A DNA stretch of 64,000 nucleotides from positions 1 to 64,000 of the forward strand of contig NZ_BDBM01000024.1 in NCBI RefSeq assembly GCF_001612985.1. The letters run 5' to 3'. Position 1 is the first letter of the stretch, and each line of letters opens with the position of its first letter. This document shows, piece by piece, positions 32,557-40,829 of the stretch. The notes beneath the pieces were generated by a model. That model saw only the letters and a program-made list of their open reading frames with translations, ran no database searches and had not been told where the DNA came from. Source of the stretch: Nocardia gamkensis NBRC 108242. GTDB lineage: Bacteria; Actinomycetota; Actinomycetes; Mycobacteriales; Mycobacteriaceae. A program made the position numbers and the translations under genes.

Positions 32557-34023
32557 TCACAGCCCGCGGACGAGGGCGTAGAGATCCGTCACCCAGAAGA
32601 CCAGCGGCAGCACTGCGGCGACGAACGTGTACTCGAGCAGTTCGACGCCGCGGCGCATCGGCGGGGTGGCCGACTGGTTCGGGATGATGATGCCGAGGAT
32701 CAGCGCCGCGACCAGGACCACCATCGCCGCGCCGAAGACGGCCAGCGGCTGGTGCATCGCGAAACCGGCGCCCACCAGCATGATCAGCACGATGCCCGCG
32801 CCACCGGCGATGAGCACGACGGCCTGCTCCGCGCCCGCGTAGGTGCGGCTGCGGAACATCAGCACCGCCGCGCAGACCAGTGCGAGCGCGATGCCCTGCC
32901 AGTACGGGTCGTCGGAGGCCGGGTCGGTGGCGGCGATCGCGCCGGCGGCGGTGACCAGCGTGGTCGCCGCGACCAGGCCCGCGAGGTACTTGCGGGCGTG
33001 GTCCGACTTCACCCGCAGCGCCTCCATGGTCGGCAGCGCGCGGTGATCGTCCGGGTCGTCCTCGGTGGGATCGATGGGGGTGCCCGGCGAAGGGACCGGC
33101 GGCAGCGGCAGTTTCGCCAGCAGCATGGACACCCGGGGCGCCAGGGAGAGCCCGCCGAGACCGAGCGCCGCCGCGCCCGCGCCGATCGCGCGCTCCGGAT
33201 GGTCGGTGAGCAGGCCGACCAGCGCCGCGGGCACCGCGTATGTCGCGAGCGTGGCCACGCCGATGAACAACGCGAGACCGACGCCGATGACCCGCCAGGC
33301 CAGGATCGCCGTCGCCCCCGCGAGAACCGATCCGAGCAGGATGTGCGCCCAGCCGTAATCGTCCGGCACGAAGAGCATGCCCGCGCTGAACGCGGGGGGC
33401 AGTGCGCACCCGCCGAGCACCAGTGCGGTGCCGGTGTCGCCGTACATCCTGCTCAGCACCATCGCGCTCACGACGAGCAGAATCGCGACAATCAGCGCGA
33501 TCGAGCCGCCCACCCCGATCGGCAGCGAGCCGGGGGACAGCAGCAGACCCAGGCAGCCGACCATCATGGTGATCGCCGCGAGCACCGAGCCGGTGATCCG
33601 CGCGATCCGCGGAGTCCAGCTGCGGTAGTGGTCGGTGTCGGCGATCGCGACGTTGTACATGATGTCGTCGAACAGCGGTGTCGGCGCGGTGTGCGAGGCG
33701 CTTTCCAGCATGAGCAGTTCGCCGTCGCGGACACCGTGCTCGCCGAGGCTGAGCGAGTTCGAGAACGGTGGATGGCCGATCCGGGCGAGCACCCATTCCG
33801 CGGGCTCGTAACGCTCGCCCTCGTTGTCGAAATCGTTGCTGCGGCTGTGCTGGGCGACCATGTCGACCACACTCGGAATCACCAGCGCGACCGGCACGTC
33901 GACCGGTATGGCCATGTCGACCTGAGTGTGCTTGGCCAGAATCGTCACCCGGGCGAGATCGGGAGCGCGGACGATCCCGCGCGAGGATTCTTCGTCGATG
34001 TGGTCAAGTCGCGCGTGCGTCAA
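32557..34023 (-). CDS. eccD: EccD, T7SS integral membrane channel subunit (ESX-4 locus)
   Basis: 488 residues from a TTG with GGGGGAAGC just upstream; a GTG ~20 codons further on is possible. The N-terminal ~90 residues are a ubiquitin-like (YukD) domain, with VTILAKHTQVDMAIPVDVPV. About 11 membrane helices follow, with a cytoplasmic loop near 270-300. Two EccD copies with EccB, C and E form each protomer. It is divergent from eccC across 170 bp and forms an operon with mycP, as in mycobacterial ESX-4. Confidence 0.92.
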   Translation of the reverse strand: MTHARLDHIDEESSRGIVRAPDLARVTILAKHTQVDMAIPVDVPVALVIPSVVDMVAQHSRSNDFDNEGERYEPAEWVLARIGHPPFSNSLSLGEHGVRDGELLMLESASHTAPTPLFDDIMYNVAIADTDHYRSWTPRIARITGSVLAAITMMVGCLGLLLSPGSLPIGVGGSIALIVAILLVVSAMVLSRMYGDTGTALVLGGCALPPAFSAGMLFVPDDYGWAHILLGSVLAGATAILAWRVIGVGLALFIGVATLATYAVPAALVGLLTDHPERAIGAGAAALGLGGLSLAPRVSMLLAKLPLPPVPSPGTPIDPTEDDPDDHRALPTMEALRVKSDHARKYLAGLVAATTLVTAAGAIAATDPASDDPYWQGIALALVCAAVLMFRSRTYAGAEQAVVLIAGGAGIVLIMLVGAGFAMHQPLAVFGAAMVVLVAALILGIIIPNQSATPPMRRGVELLEYTFVAAVLPLVFWVTDLYALVRGL

Positions 34024-34148
34024 GCTTCCCCCAACTCGGTCTTCTACCTCGTGATTCCGCGGCCCCGCAGGCCGGGGGAGAGCTTGCGAACCCACGGTCC
34101 GGGCAGCAGAATGCTGGTCGAACTGTACGACATGTCGGCTGTGACCTC

Positions 34149-34154
34149 TACACT
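34149..34154 (+). promoter_or_regulatory. Possible -10 box for eccC (ESX-4)
   Basis: TACACT lies 39 bases ahead of the eccC ATG in the eccD/eccC divergent gap. No clear -35 was seen at 16-18 bp, so this is a weak call. Confidence 0.3.
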
Positions 34155-34193
34155 GAGGCCGGATCACAGCTGGCCGAAGGGGGATTCTCGTCG

Positions 34194-37100
34194 ATGAGCA
34201 CTGTCCGCTTCCAGCGCCGTGCGCGCCGCGAGATGCCTCGAACACCCGGTGGCGAGGTCACGCTGCAGCCCCCGCCCGAAATCCCCCGGGTCACACCGGG
34301 AAACCTCGTCATGAAGCTCATGCCCGTCGTGATGGTGATCGGCATGGTCGGCATGATGGCGTTGCTGTTCACCCAGGGCGGCGGTATCGCCTCCAACCCG
34401 ATGAGCATGATGTTCCCGCTCATGATGATGTTCTCGATGGTCGGCATGTTCGCCGGTCAGGGCGGAGGCAAGGGGCAGAAGGCCGCCGAGGCGAACGAGG
34501 ATCGCAAGGATTACCTGCGTTACCTCGATCAGGTTCGTAAGGACGTCGACGAGACCGCCGCGCAGCAGCGGGCTTCCGTCGAATGGAGCCACCCGGAGCC
34601 GGGACTGGTCTGGATGCTCGCAGGCACCAGCCGCATGTGGGAACGACGGGCGGGGGACAAGGACTTCTGCCACGCCCGCATCGGTCTCGGCGGGCAGCGC
34701 CTTGCCACCAGGCTGGTCGCCCCCGAGACCGGCCCGGTCGAGGAACTCGAGCCGATCGCCGCCGTCTCGCTGCGCCGCTTCGTGCGCGCCCATTCGACCG
34801 TGCCCGATCTGCCGACCGCCATCGCGGTCAAGGGCTTCGCCACCATCGCGCTGGACGGCGACCGAGCGCAGGCGCGCGATATGACCCGCGCGATGCTGGT
34901 GCAGCTGTGCATGTTCCAGGCGCCGGACCAGGTGCTCGTCGCGGTCGTCTGCGGACCGGACACCGCGCCGGAGTGGGAGTGGACCAAGTGGCTCCCGCAC
35001 ACCCAGCATCCCGACGCGCAGGACGGCATCGGCACCCAGCGCATGTTCTACGGTTCGATCCGGGAGGCCATGGCCGGGTTGCATCCGTTGCTCGGCAATC
35101 GGGTCAGGTACTCGCGCAACCAGCCGGCCAACGCGAACATGGTGCACATCGTCTTCGTGGTGGACGGCGGTCTGCTCGAGGCCGAGGACGATCAGTTGCG
35201 CGAGTCCGGCTACGAGGGCGTCACCATCATCGACCTGTGCGGTTACGCGCCGCGCTTGGCGGTGTCGCGCGGCATCAAGATGATCGTCGAGAACGGCGAG
35301 TGCGTCGGCCGTGGCGCCACCGGCAATCAGGAGCGCTTCGCACTGATCGACCGGATCAGCCCCGAGCAGGCGCAGCAGGTGGCGCGCAGGCTCGCGCCCT
35401 ACCGGGCGGCCACGCAGCGCAGCAGCGACGTCGAAACCGACGACTCCGAGGTGATCTCGACCTGGAGCCAGCTGATGGGTCTCGGCGACATCGGCGCGTT
35501 CAACCCGGAACACGCTTGGCGGCCGCGCTACGGACGGGAACGCCTGCGCGTGCCGTTCGGGGTGGGCGCCGACGGCCTTCCGGTGGAGCTGGACATCAAG
35601 GAGGCCGCCGAGAACGGCATGGGCCCGCACGGTCTGTGCATCGGCGCCACCGGTTCCGGTAAGTCGGAATTCCTGCGCACCCTCGTGCTCAGCCTGCTGG
35701 CCACGCACTCACCCGACCAGTTGAACCTGGTGCTGGTCGACTTCAAGGGCGGCGCGACGTTCCTCGGCTTGGAGGGTGTTCCGCACGTCGCCGCCGTCAT
35801 CACCAACCTGGAGGAAGAGGCCGACCTCGTCGACCGCATGAAGGACGCCCTGGCCGGTGAGATGAACCGCCGCCAGGAAGTGCTGCGGGCCGCGGGCAAC
35901 TTCGCCAACGTCTCCGAGTACGAGAAGGCCAGGGCCGCCGGCGCCGACCTGGATCCGCTGCCCGCGCTGTTCGTGGTGCTCGACGAGTTCTCCGAACTGC
36001 TCACCCAGCACCCGGATTTCGCGGAGCTGTTCGTCATGATCGGCCGCCTCGGCCGCTCGCTGCACGTACATCTGCTGCTCGCCTCGCAGCGCCTGGAAGA
36101 AGGCAAGCTCAAGGGTCTCGAGGCCCACCTGTCCTACCGCATCGGCCTGAAGACGTTCTCCGCCAACGAGTCCCGTCAGGTGCTCGGTGTGCCGGATGCC
36201 TACAACCTGCCGAACAACCCCGGCGGCGGCTACCTGAAGGCGGACTCCGGCGAGATCCAGCGCTTCCAGGCCTCCTATGTCTCCGGCCAGTACGTCGGCG
36301 GTGGCTCGCAGCGCGACATGATCGTGGCCACGCAGTCCGGCGAGATCGACGTCAAGGCAAGACAGTTCACCGCGATGCATGTCGACTTCCGCGCGGCGGA
36401 CCGCGTGCCGCTGCCGCCCGAACCGAGCCTCGAGCAGGAGCAGGACGAGGACGGCGAGCAGCTGTCCAACCTGAACATGCTGGTCTCCCGGATCCGCGGC
36501 CACGGCCGCCCGGCGCACGAGATCTGGTTGCCGCCGCTGGACGAGGCGCCGACGCTCGACCAGCTCCTCCCGCGCTCTCTCCTCACCGGAGAGTACTCCG
36601 CGGTGTCCACGCTGCGTGCCCCGATCGGCATCGTCGACCGGCCCTACGACCAGCGCCGCGACCCGATGGTCATCGACCTGTCCGGCGCCCGCGGCAATGT
36701 CGCCATCGTCGGCGGTCCGCAGTCCGGTAAATCGACGGCGCTGCGCACCCTCATCATGGCGATGTCGTTGACGCACACCGCCGAGCAGGTGCAGTTCTAC
36801 TGCCTCGACTTCGGTGGCGGCACCATGTCGAGCCTGCAAGGGTTGCCGCACGTCGGCTCGGTCGCCAGCCGATTGGACGAGGACCAGGTCCGGCGCACCA
36901 TCGCGGAGATGACCACCATCGTCCGGCAGCGCGAGGCGCGCTTCCGGCAACTCGGCATCGAATCGATGACGGACTTCCGCAGACTGCGCGCGATGGACCC
37001 GGCCAGCAGTCCGGGCGCCGCAGGCGCGCACGAGGATCCGTTCGGCGACGTGTTCCTGGTGATCGACGGCTTCAGCTCGATCCGCCAGGACTTCGAGATG

Positions 37101-38225
37101 CTCGAGCAGACCATCATGAACCTCGCCGTGCAGGGTCTGTCCTACGGCGTGCACGTGGTCATCGCGCTGAACCGCTGGGCGGAGGCGCGGCCCGCGCTGA
37201 AGGACCAGATCGGCACCAGGATCGAGCTGCGCCTCGGTGATCCGATGGACTCCGATCTGGGTCGCAAGTTCGCCTCGCTGGTCCCGCAAGGGCGGCCGGG
37301 CCGCGGTATGACCCCCGAGTGCCTGCACATGCTGACCGGCCTGCCCCGCATCGACGGCACCCCAGATCCGACCAACCTCACCCAGGCCGTCGCGGACGCG
37401 GTCGCCACCATCGCCAGGCTGACACCGGGCCGTCATGCCCCGCAGGTGCGCATGCTGCCCGAACAGCTTCCGCGCGAACAACTGCTGTACCTGGCCGGCG
37501 ATTGGCCCTCGCAGGTCGACCCGAACACGAAGTGCCTGCGGATCCCGTTCGGTATCAACGAATCCGAGCTTGCACCGGTGTACATCGACTTCGCGGAGAG
37601 CCCGCACTTCATCATCATCGGTGACACCGAATCGGGGAAGACGACGCTGTTGCGCTCGCTGATCGAGGGCATCGCCGCGTCCAACACCCCCGACAAGGCC
37701 CGCTTCATTCTCGGCGACTACCGGCGCAGCATGCTCGGGCTCGTCCCGGAGGGGTACCTCGCGGGCTATGGTTCCACGGCGCCGCAGTTCACCCAGAACA
37801 TGAACGACCTGGCCGCCTACGTCAGCAAGCGCACTCCCGGCTCGGATGTCACTCCGCAGCAGTTGCGGGATCGCTCGTGGTGGAGCGGGCCGGAACTGTA
37901 CGTCATCATCGACGATTACGACTTGGTCGCCACCTCCGCGGGCAATCCGGTCCAGGCGCTGCTCGAGCACTTGCCCCACGCCAGGGACCTCGGCTTCCAC
38001 GTGATCATCGCCCGGCGTTCGGGTGGAGCGAGCAGGGCGATGTTCGAGGCGACGCTGGCCAGGATGCGAGACCTGGGCTCGGCGGGCCTGATCCTCAGCT
38101 GCAGCAAGGACGAAGGCGTCCTGATGGGCACCAAGCGGCCGAGCCCGATGCCGCCGGGCCGAGGCACCTATGTCACCCGGAATATGGAGGGCCTGGTGCA
38201 GACGGCGTGGATGCCGTCGCCCTGA
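34194..38225 (+). CDS. eccC: EccC, three-domain FtsK/SpoIIIE ATPase (ESX-4 locus)
   Basis: 1343 residues from ATG after GAAGGGGG. Two Met-rich membrane helices (~38-85) are followed by three P-loop domains with intact Walker A motifs at 484-491 (GATGSGKS), 840-847 (GGPQSGKS) and 1143-1150 (GDTESGKT). Domain 1 has the catalytic Glu (VLDEFSELL); domains 2 and 3 have Asp without Glu. It is fused as one chain, as in ESX-4, not split into Ca and Cb. It is strongly similar along its whole length to the EccC at 1998-6077. Its stop overlaps the next gene by one base (TGATG), so the two are coupled. Confidence 0.96.
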   Translation: MSTVRFQRRARREMPRTPGGEVTLQPPPEIPRVTPGNLVMKLMPVVMVIGMVGMMALLFTQGGGIASNPMSMMFPLMMMFSMVGMFAGQGGGKGQKAAEANEDRKDYLRYLDQVRKDVDETAAQQRASVEWSHPEPGLVWMLAGTSRMWERRAGDKDFCHARIGLGGQRLATRLVAPETGPVEELEPIAAVSLRRFVRAHSTVPDLPTAIAVKGFATIALDGDRAQARDMTRAMLVQLCMFQAPDQVLVAVVCGPDTAPEWEWTKWLPHTQHPDAQDGIGTQRMFYGSIREAMAGLHPLLGNRVRYSRNQPANANMVHIVFVVDGGLLEAEDDQLRESGYEGVTIIDLCGYAPRLAVSRGIKMIVENGECVGRGATGNQERFALIDRISPEQAQQVARRLAPYRAATQRSSDVETDDSEVISTWSQLMGLGDIGAFNPEHAWRPRYGRERLRVPFGVGADGLPVELDIKEAAENGMGPHGLCIGATGSGKSEFLRTLVLSLLATHSPDQLNLVLVDFKGGATFLGLEGVPHVAAVITNLEEEADLVDRMKDALAGEMNRRQEVLRAAGNFANVSEYEKARAAGADLDPLPALFVVLDEFSELLTQHPDFAELFVMIGRLGRSLHVHLLLASQRLEEGKLKGLEAHLSYRIGLKTFSANESRQVLGVPDAYNLPNNPGGGYLKADSGEIQRFQASYVSGQYVGGGSQRDMIVATQSGEIDVKARQFTAMHVDFRAADRVPLPPEPSLEQEQDEDGEQLSNLNMLVSRIRGHGRPAHEIWLPPLDEAPTLDQLLPRSLLTGEYSAVSTLRAPIGIVDRPYDQRRDPMVIDLSGARGNVAIVGGPQSGKSTALRTLIMAMSLTHTAEQVQFYCLDFGGGTMSSLQGLPHVGSVASRLDEDQVRRTIAEMTTIVRQREARFRQLGIESMTDFRRLRAMDPASSPGAAGAHEDPFGDVFLVIDGFSSIRQDFEMLEQTIMNLAVQGLSYGVHVVIALNRWAEARPALKDQIGTRIELRLGDPMDSDLGRKFASLVPQGRPGRGMTPECLHMLTGLPRIDGTPDPTNLTQAVADAVATIARLTPGRHAPQVRMLPEQLPREQLLYLAGDWPSQVDPNTKCLRIPFGINESELAPVYIDFAESPHFIIIGDTESGKTTLLRSLIEGIAASNTPDKARFILGDYRRSMLGLVPEGYLAGYGSTAPQFTQNMNDLAAYVSKRTPGSDVTPQQLRDRSWWSGPELYVIIDDYDLVATSAGNPVQALLEHLPHARDLGFHVIIARRSGGASRAMFEATLARMRDLGSAGLILSCSKDEGVLMGTKRPSPMPPGRGTYVTRNMEGLVQTAWMPSP

Positions 38226-39661
38226 TGTCCGAGGTCGAGCTCGTCGTCACGGAAGCGCGTATCTGGGCGCGCGGCGCCGACACGCACTGGGACATGCCGC
38301 CCTCGGTTGTTCTGGGCAGCAACGATTTCGACCTCGTGGTGGGGCAGCCACTTACGCCGCCCACCCAGGTCGGTTCGGTGATCCAGTTCGTGCCCGCCGA
38401 CGCCATCGCCCTGCCGCCACGCACGCCTTCGGTGGTGGACGCGATGGGCGCTGTCTTCGCGGGTCTGCTCGAGAATCTGCGTGTCGCGGCCCCGTGTGCC
38501 CGGATGACATTGATCTGCCCCACCGATTGGGGCGCCGGCCGTCGCGGCGTGCTCGACCAGGCGGCGCGCCGCTACGCCACGGACGTCGTATTCGAGGACA
38601 TCGCGGTGCGTTCGGTCGCCTCCGACGAGGGCACCAGCCATAGCAGGCGAACCCTGGTACTGGAGTTCGGAATGCTGGCCACCACGGCCTCAGCGGTCAT
38701 CCGCAGCCATCGCGGCGTGCATCTCGAATCCTGTGAATACGAGCCGACCCTCGCGTTGGCCGAAATCACGGCGGAGTCAGCGGGGTACGCCGGTTTGTGC
38801 AGCCTGATCGCTCGGTTGCTGGACAGCGGTCCGATCGATCTCGTGCAGGTGGTCGCTATCGCGGATCCCTCGAAACTCGACCTGCTCCGTGCCGCGATCG
38901 ATCAGACCGCGGGCGCCGACGTCGAGCTGCGTACCGTCGCCGGTGCCGATCTCGTCCAGGGCCGCCGGGCCGAGCCGAACGACCGGCGCGAAGCGTCGAC
39001 CGCCCCGACCGAGTGGATGCAATCGCTCCGGGAACGCGCCGCTGCCCAGCAGCCCCGACGCGACACAGCGCGTTCGGCGGTCGTCGCCGTCGCGGCCTTG
39101 GCGGTCGTCGCTCTGATCGTCGCCGGTGCGGTCATCTTGTCCGGTCGCCGAGGTGAAGAGACGGCAGCGGCGCCGGGCACGGGAGCGGCATCGCCGATCG
39201 CCGCGCCGCCGCCGATCGGCCCGCCTGATGAGGCGCCACCGGAAGCATTCGGCCGCCTGCGATTCCGAGTTCCGCCCGGCTGGCGCGTCACCCAATCGCC
39301 CGATACCGGACGTGCTCGTCTCGATTTGGTGCCCGAAGCCGGTGCTCGGCAGCGAATCACGGTGATGCAGGCACCGCTGACGGCGTCGTCCAGTTATGCG
39401 CAGGTCGCGGCGAAGCTGGAGACACAGATGGCGCAGCGGCCGCCGGGGGTACTGACCGACTTGCAGCGGGACGTCATGTTCGGTGGCCGTTCCGGCTTGG
39501 CCTACCTGGAACATCCGGGGGACGGATCAACCGTTCACTGGCATGTTCTGCTGGAGTTCGGGATTCAGATCAGCATCGGCTGCCAGTACGCGGGAGACGA
39601 GTGGGGGCAATTGGAGGCCCCGTGCTCGCATTTCGGAGACACCGTCCGCGTCGTCCCGTGA
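38225..39661 (+). CDS. Type VII secretion-associated protein, Rv3446c family
   Basis: 478 residues. The N-terminal ~250 residues look like an actin/Hsp70-like fold with strands such as MTLICPTDWG and TLVLEFGMLATTASAVI. A membrane helix (~280-302) is followed by an Ala/Pro linker and a ~130-residue extracytoplasmic domain with two Cys (IGCQYAG and APCSHF), the TIGR03931-type domain. The position right after eccC is the same as Rv3446c in M. tuberculosis ESX-4. The function is not established; a scaffold or regulator of the complex is possible. It is followed by a very strong terminator. Confidence 0.85.
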   Translation: MSEVELVVTEARIWARGADTHWDMPPSVVLGSNDFDLVVGQPLTPPTQVGSVIQFVPADAIALPPRTPSVVDAMGAVFAGLLENLRVAAPCARMTLICPTDWGAGRRGVLDQAARRYATDVVFEDIAVRSVASDEGTSHSRRTLVLEFGMLATTASAVIRSHRGVHLESCEYEPTLALAEITAESAGYAGLCSLIARLLDSGPIDLVQVVAIADPSKLDLLRAAIDQTAGADVELRTVAGADLVQGRRAEPNDRREASTAPTEWMQSLRERAAAQQPRRDTARSAVVAVAALAVVALIVAGAVILSGRRGEETAAAPGTGAASPIAAPPPIGPPDEAPPEAFGRLRFRVPPGWRVTQSPDTGRARLDLVPEAGARQRITVMQAPLTASSSYAQVAAKLETQMAQRPPGVLTDLQRDVMFGGRSGLAYLEHPGDGSTVHWHVLLEFGIQISIGCQYAGDEWGQLEAPCSHFGDTVRVVP

Positions 39662-39709
39662 CCCTGCGCGGCCGTGCCGTGCTTGATCGAACGTTGCGCT
39701 GTCAGAACG

Positions 39710-39747
39710 ATTCGAGCCCCCGGTACCGAAGTACCGGGGGCTCGAAT
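39710..39747. terminator. Perfect 17-bp-stem bidirectional terminator
   Basis: ATTCGAGCCCCCGGTAC pairs without mismatch with GTACCGGGGGCTCGAAT around a CGAA loop. The A/T ends give a short U-run on either strand. It separates the eccC operon from the convergent esxT gene. Confidence 0.92.
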
Positions 39748-39763
39748 CAGCCGAGACGGGATC

Positions 39764-40066
39764 TCAGAAGAGGCCCGCCAGCGCGGTGTCGGTGCCCTGC
39801 AGGTCGGAGTTTCCGCTGCTGACCATCTTGCCCGCGCTTTCCAGCGTGGTGTTGAGCTGCGTGACCTGTGTGTTCCACTGGGCCTGCAGCGAGGCGAACG
39901 CGTCGTTCGCGTCACCCTTCCAGTAGTTCGTCACGAAGTCGGTGACCTGCTTGTGGAAATCCTCGAGCATGGTCATGACGCTGCGCGCCTCGGCCACGAT
40001 GGCCTGGGCGCCCGCCTCGACCTCGCCGAAGTTGGAGGCAATCCGACCGGGATCGTTCGCTACCAT
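39764..40066 (-). CDS. esxT: EsxT-like WXG100 protein
   Basis: 100 residues from ATG after AAGGAG, the same length I recall for M. tuberculosis EsxT. The helix-turn-helix hairpin has the turn motif W49-K-G51 (NYWKGDANDAF). It is a secreted WXG100 protein that pairs with EsxU. No YxxxD/E tail is present, so the partner probably carries the export signal. It is 36 bases downstream of esxU in a two-gene operon. The cassette points against eccC, which is inverted relative to M. tuberculosis. Confidence 0.9.
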   Translation of the reverse strand: MVANDPGRIASNFGEVEAGAQAIVAEARSVMTMLEDFHKQVTDFVTNYWKGDANDAFASLQAQWNTQVTQLNTTLESAGKMVSSGNSDLQGTDTALAGLF

Positions 40067-40102
40067 GTGGAGCTCCTTGTTGTCTGTGGTACGGCTATCG
40101 GA

Positions 40103-40420
40103 TCAGGGAAGGTCCAGGCTGGAGGCCTGCGCGGCCACCTGCTGGGCGAACTGCTGGTCCTGATCGGCGAACTTCCGTCCAGCGTGGGCGAGCTTGTCCG
40201 ACGTCTGATCCAGCTGGTCGTTCAGCTTCCGCGCCTGGGCGAAGTAGCTGTCCATGAAGGTGTCGAACGCCTGACGCGCCGCACCGCTCCAGGTGGCGGT
40301 GGTCTGATCCGACTTGCTGTTCAGTGCGGTGATCGCGGTCTGCAGATCCTGGTGCCGCTGCCGGCAGTTGTCCACAAACTTCGAGATCGCCTCTTCACTC
40401 GCTTCGAGCTGTCCTGCCAT
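40103..40420 (-). CDS. esxU: EsxU-like WXG100 protein
   Basis: 105 residues from ATG after AAAGGAG, matching the usual EsxU length. The turn motif is W44-S-G46 (TATWSGAARQAF). After the second helix a FADQD segment (Phe84 to Asp88) is a variant of the YxxxD/E secretion signal, which in EsxB-type partners is read by EccC. It likely forms a 1:1 dimer with EsxT for export. It is the first gene of the esxU-esxT operon. Confidence 0.9.
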   Translation of the reverse strand: MAGQLEASEEAISKFVDNCRQRHQDLQTAITALNSKSDQTTATWSGAARQAFDTFMDSYFAQARKLNDQLDQTSDKLAHAGRKFADQDQQFAQQVAAQASSLDLP

Positions 40421-40829
40421 TTCGGCTCCTTTCGGTTCCCGTCTCGGCCAACGGCGGAAGCCTCAGTTGGCCTGTACATCTGGTTGGACGCGGTGTGGCT
40501 CTGATCGGTTCCATCCGACTTGAAATAGTTCGGCATCGCCCCACGGGATCAGGGCCCTGCGCCCGTCGGCCCGGATCTTCCGTGATTTCGGCGGCCGCGT
40601 ACGGGCCTGCTCGGAAGACCACGACGCAATCCGGGTCCGCATGACTTGTAACGCCAGCGCTCGGCTCCCCTCCTTCCCCCTGCTCGCTGCTGTAATGATC
40701 GGCGAGTGGGCTGGCTGCGGTACACCTTACCGAACGCCTAAGTTCGCCGCTACCAGCAGAATGGCGAAAACCAGTGGTCCCGGAATTCGAAAAGCCAACC
40801 AAGCCTTCGCTTCAGCGAAGGTGGCCGAA
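40421..40829. other. 409-bp gap upstream of esxU
   Basis: No gene is supported here. It must hold the esxU promoter, reading left, but no convincing -35/-10 pair was found. The far end has the kinase terminator (40804-40821). The DNA is less GC-rich around 40660-40800 than in genes nearby. Confidence 0.5.
40804..40821 (-). terminator. Hairpin after the Ser/Thr kinase gene
   Basis: CCTTCGC-ttca-GCGAAGG, a perfect 7-bp stem, lies 8 bases past the kinase stop on the minus strand. Confidence 0.55.

Noticed and set aside
32557..34245. Longer EccD from an upstream ATG at 34245
   Set aside because: The extra 74 residues overlap the eccC start on the other strand and are Arg/His-rich with no family similarity; the TTG at 34023 has a proper ribosome site.
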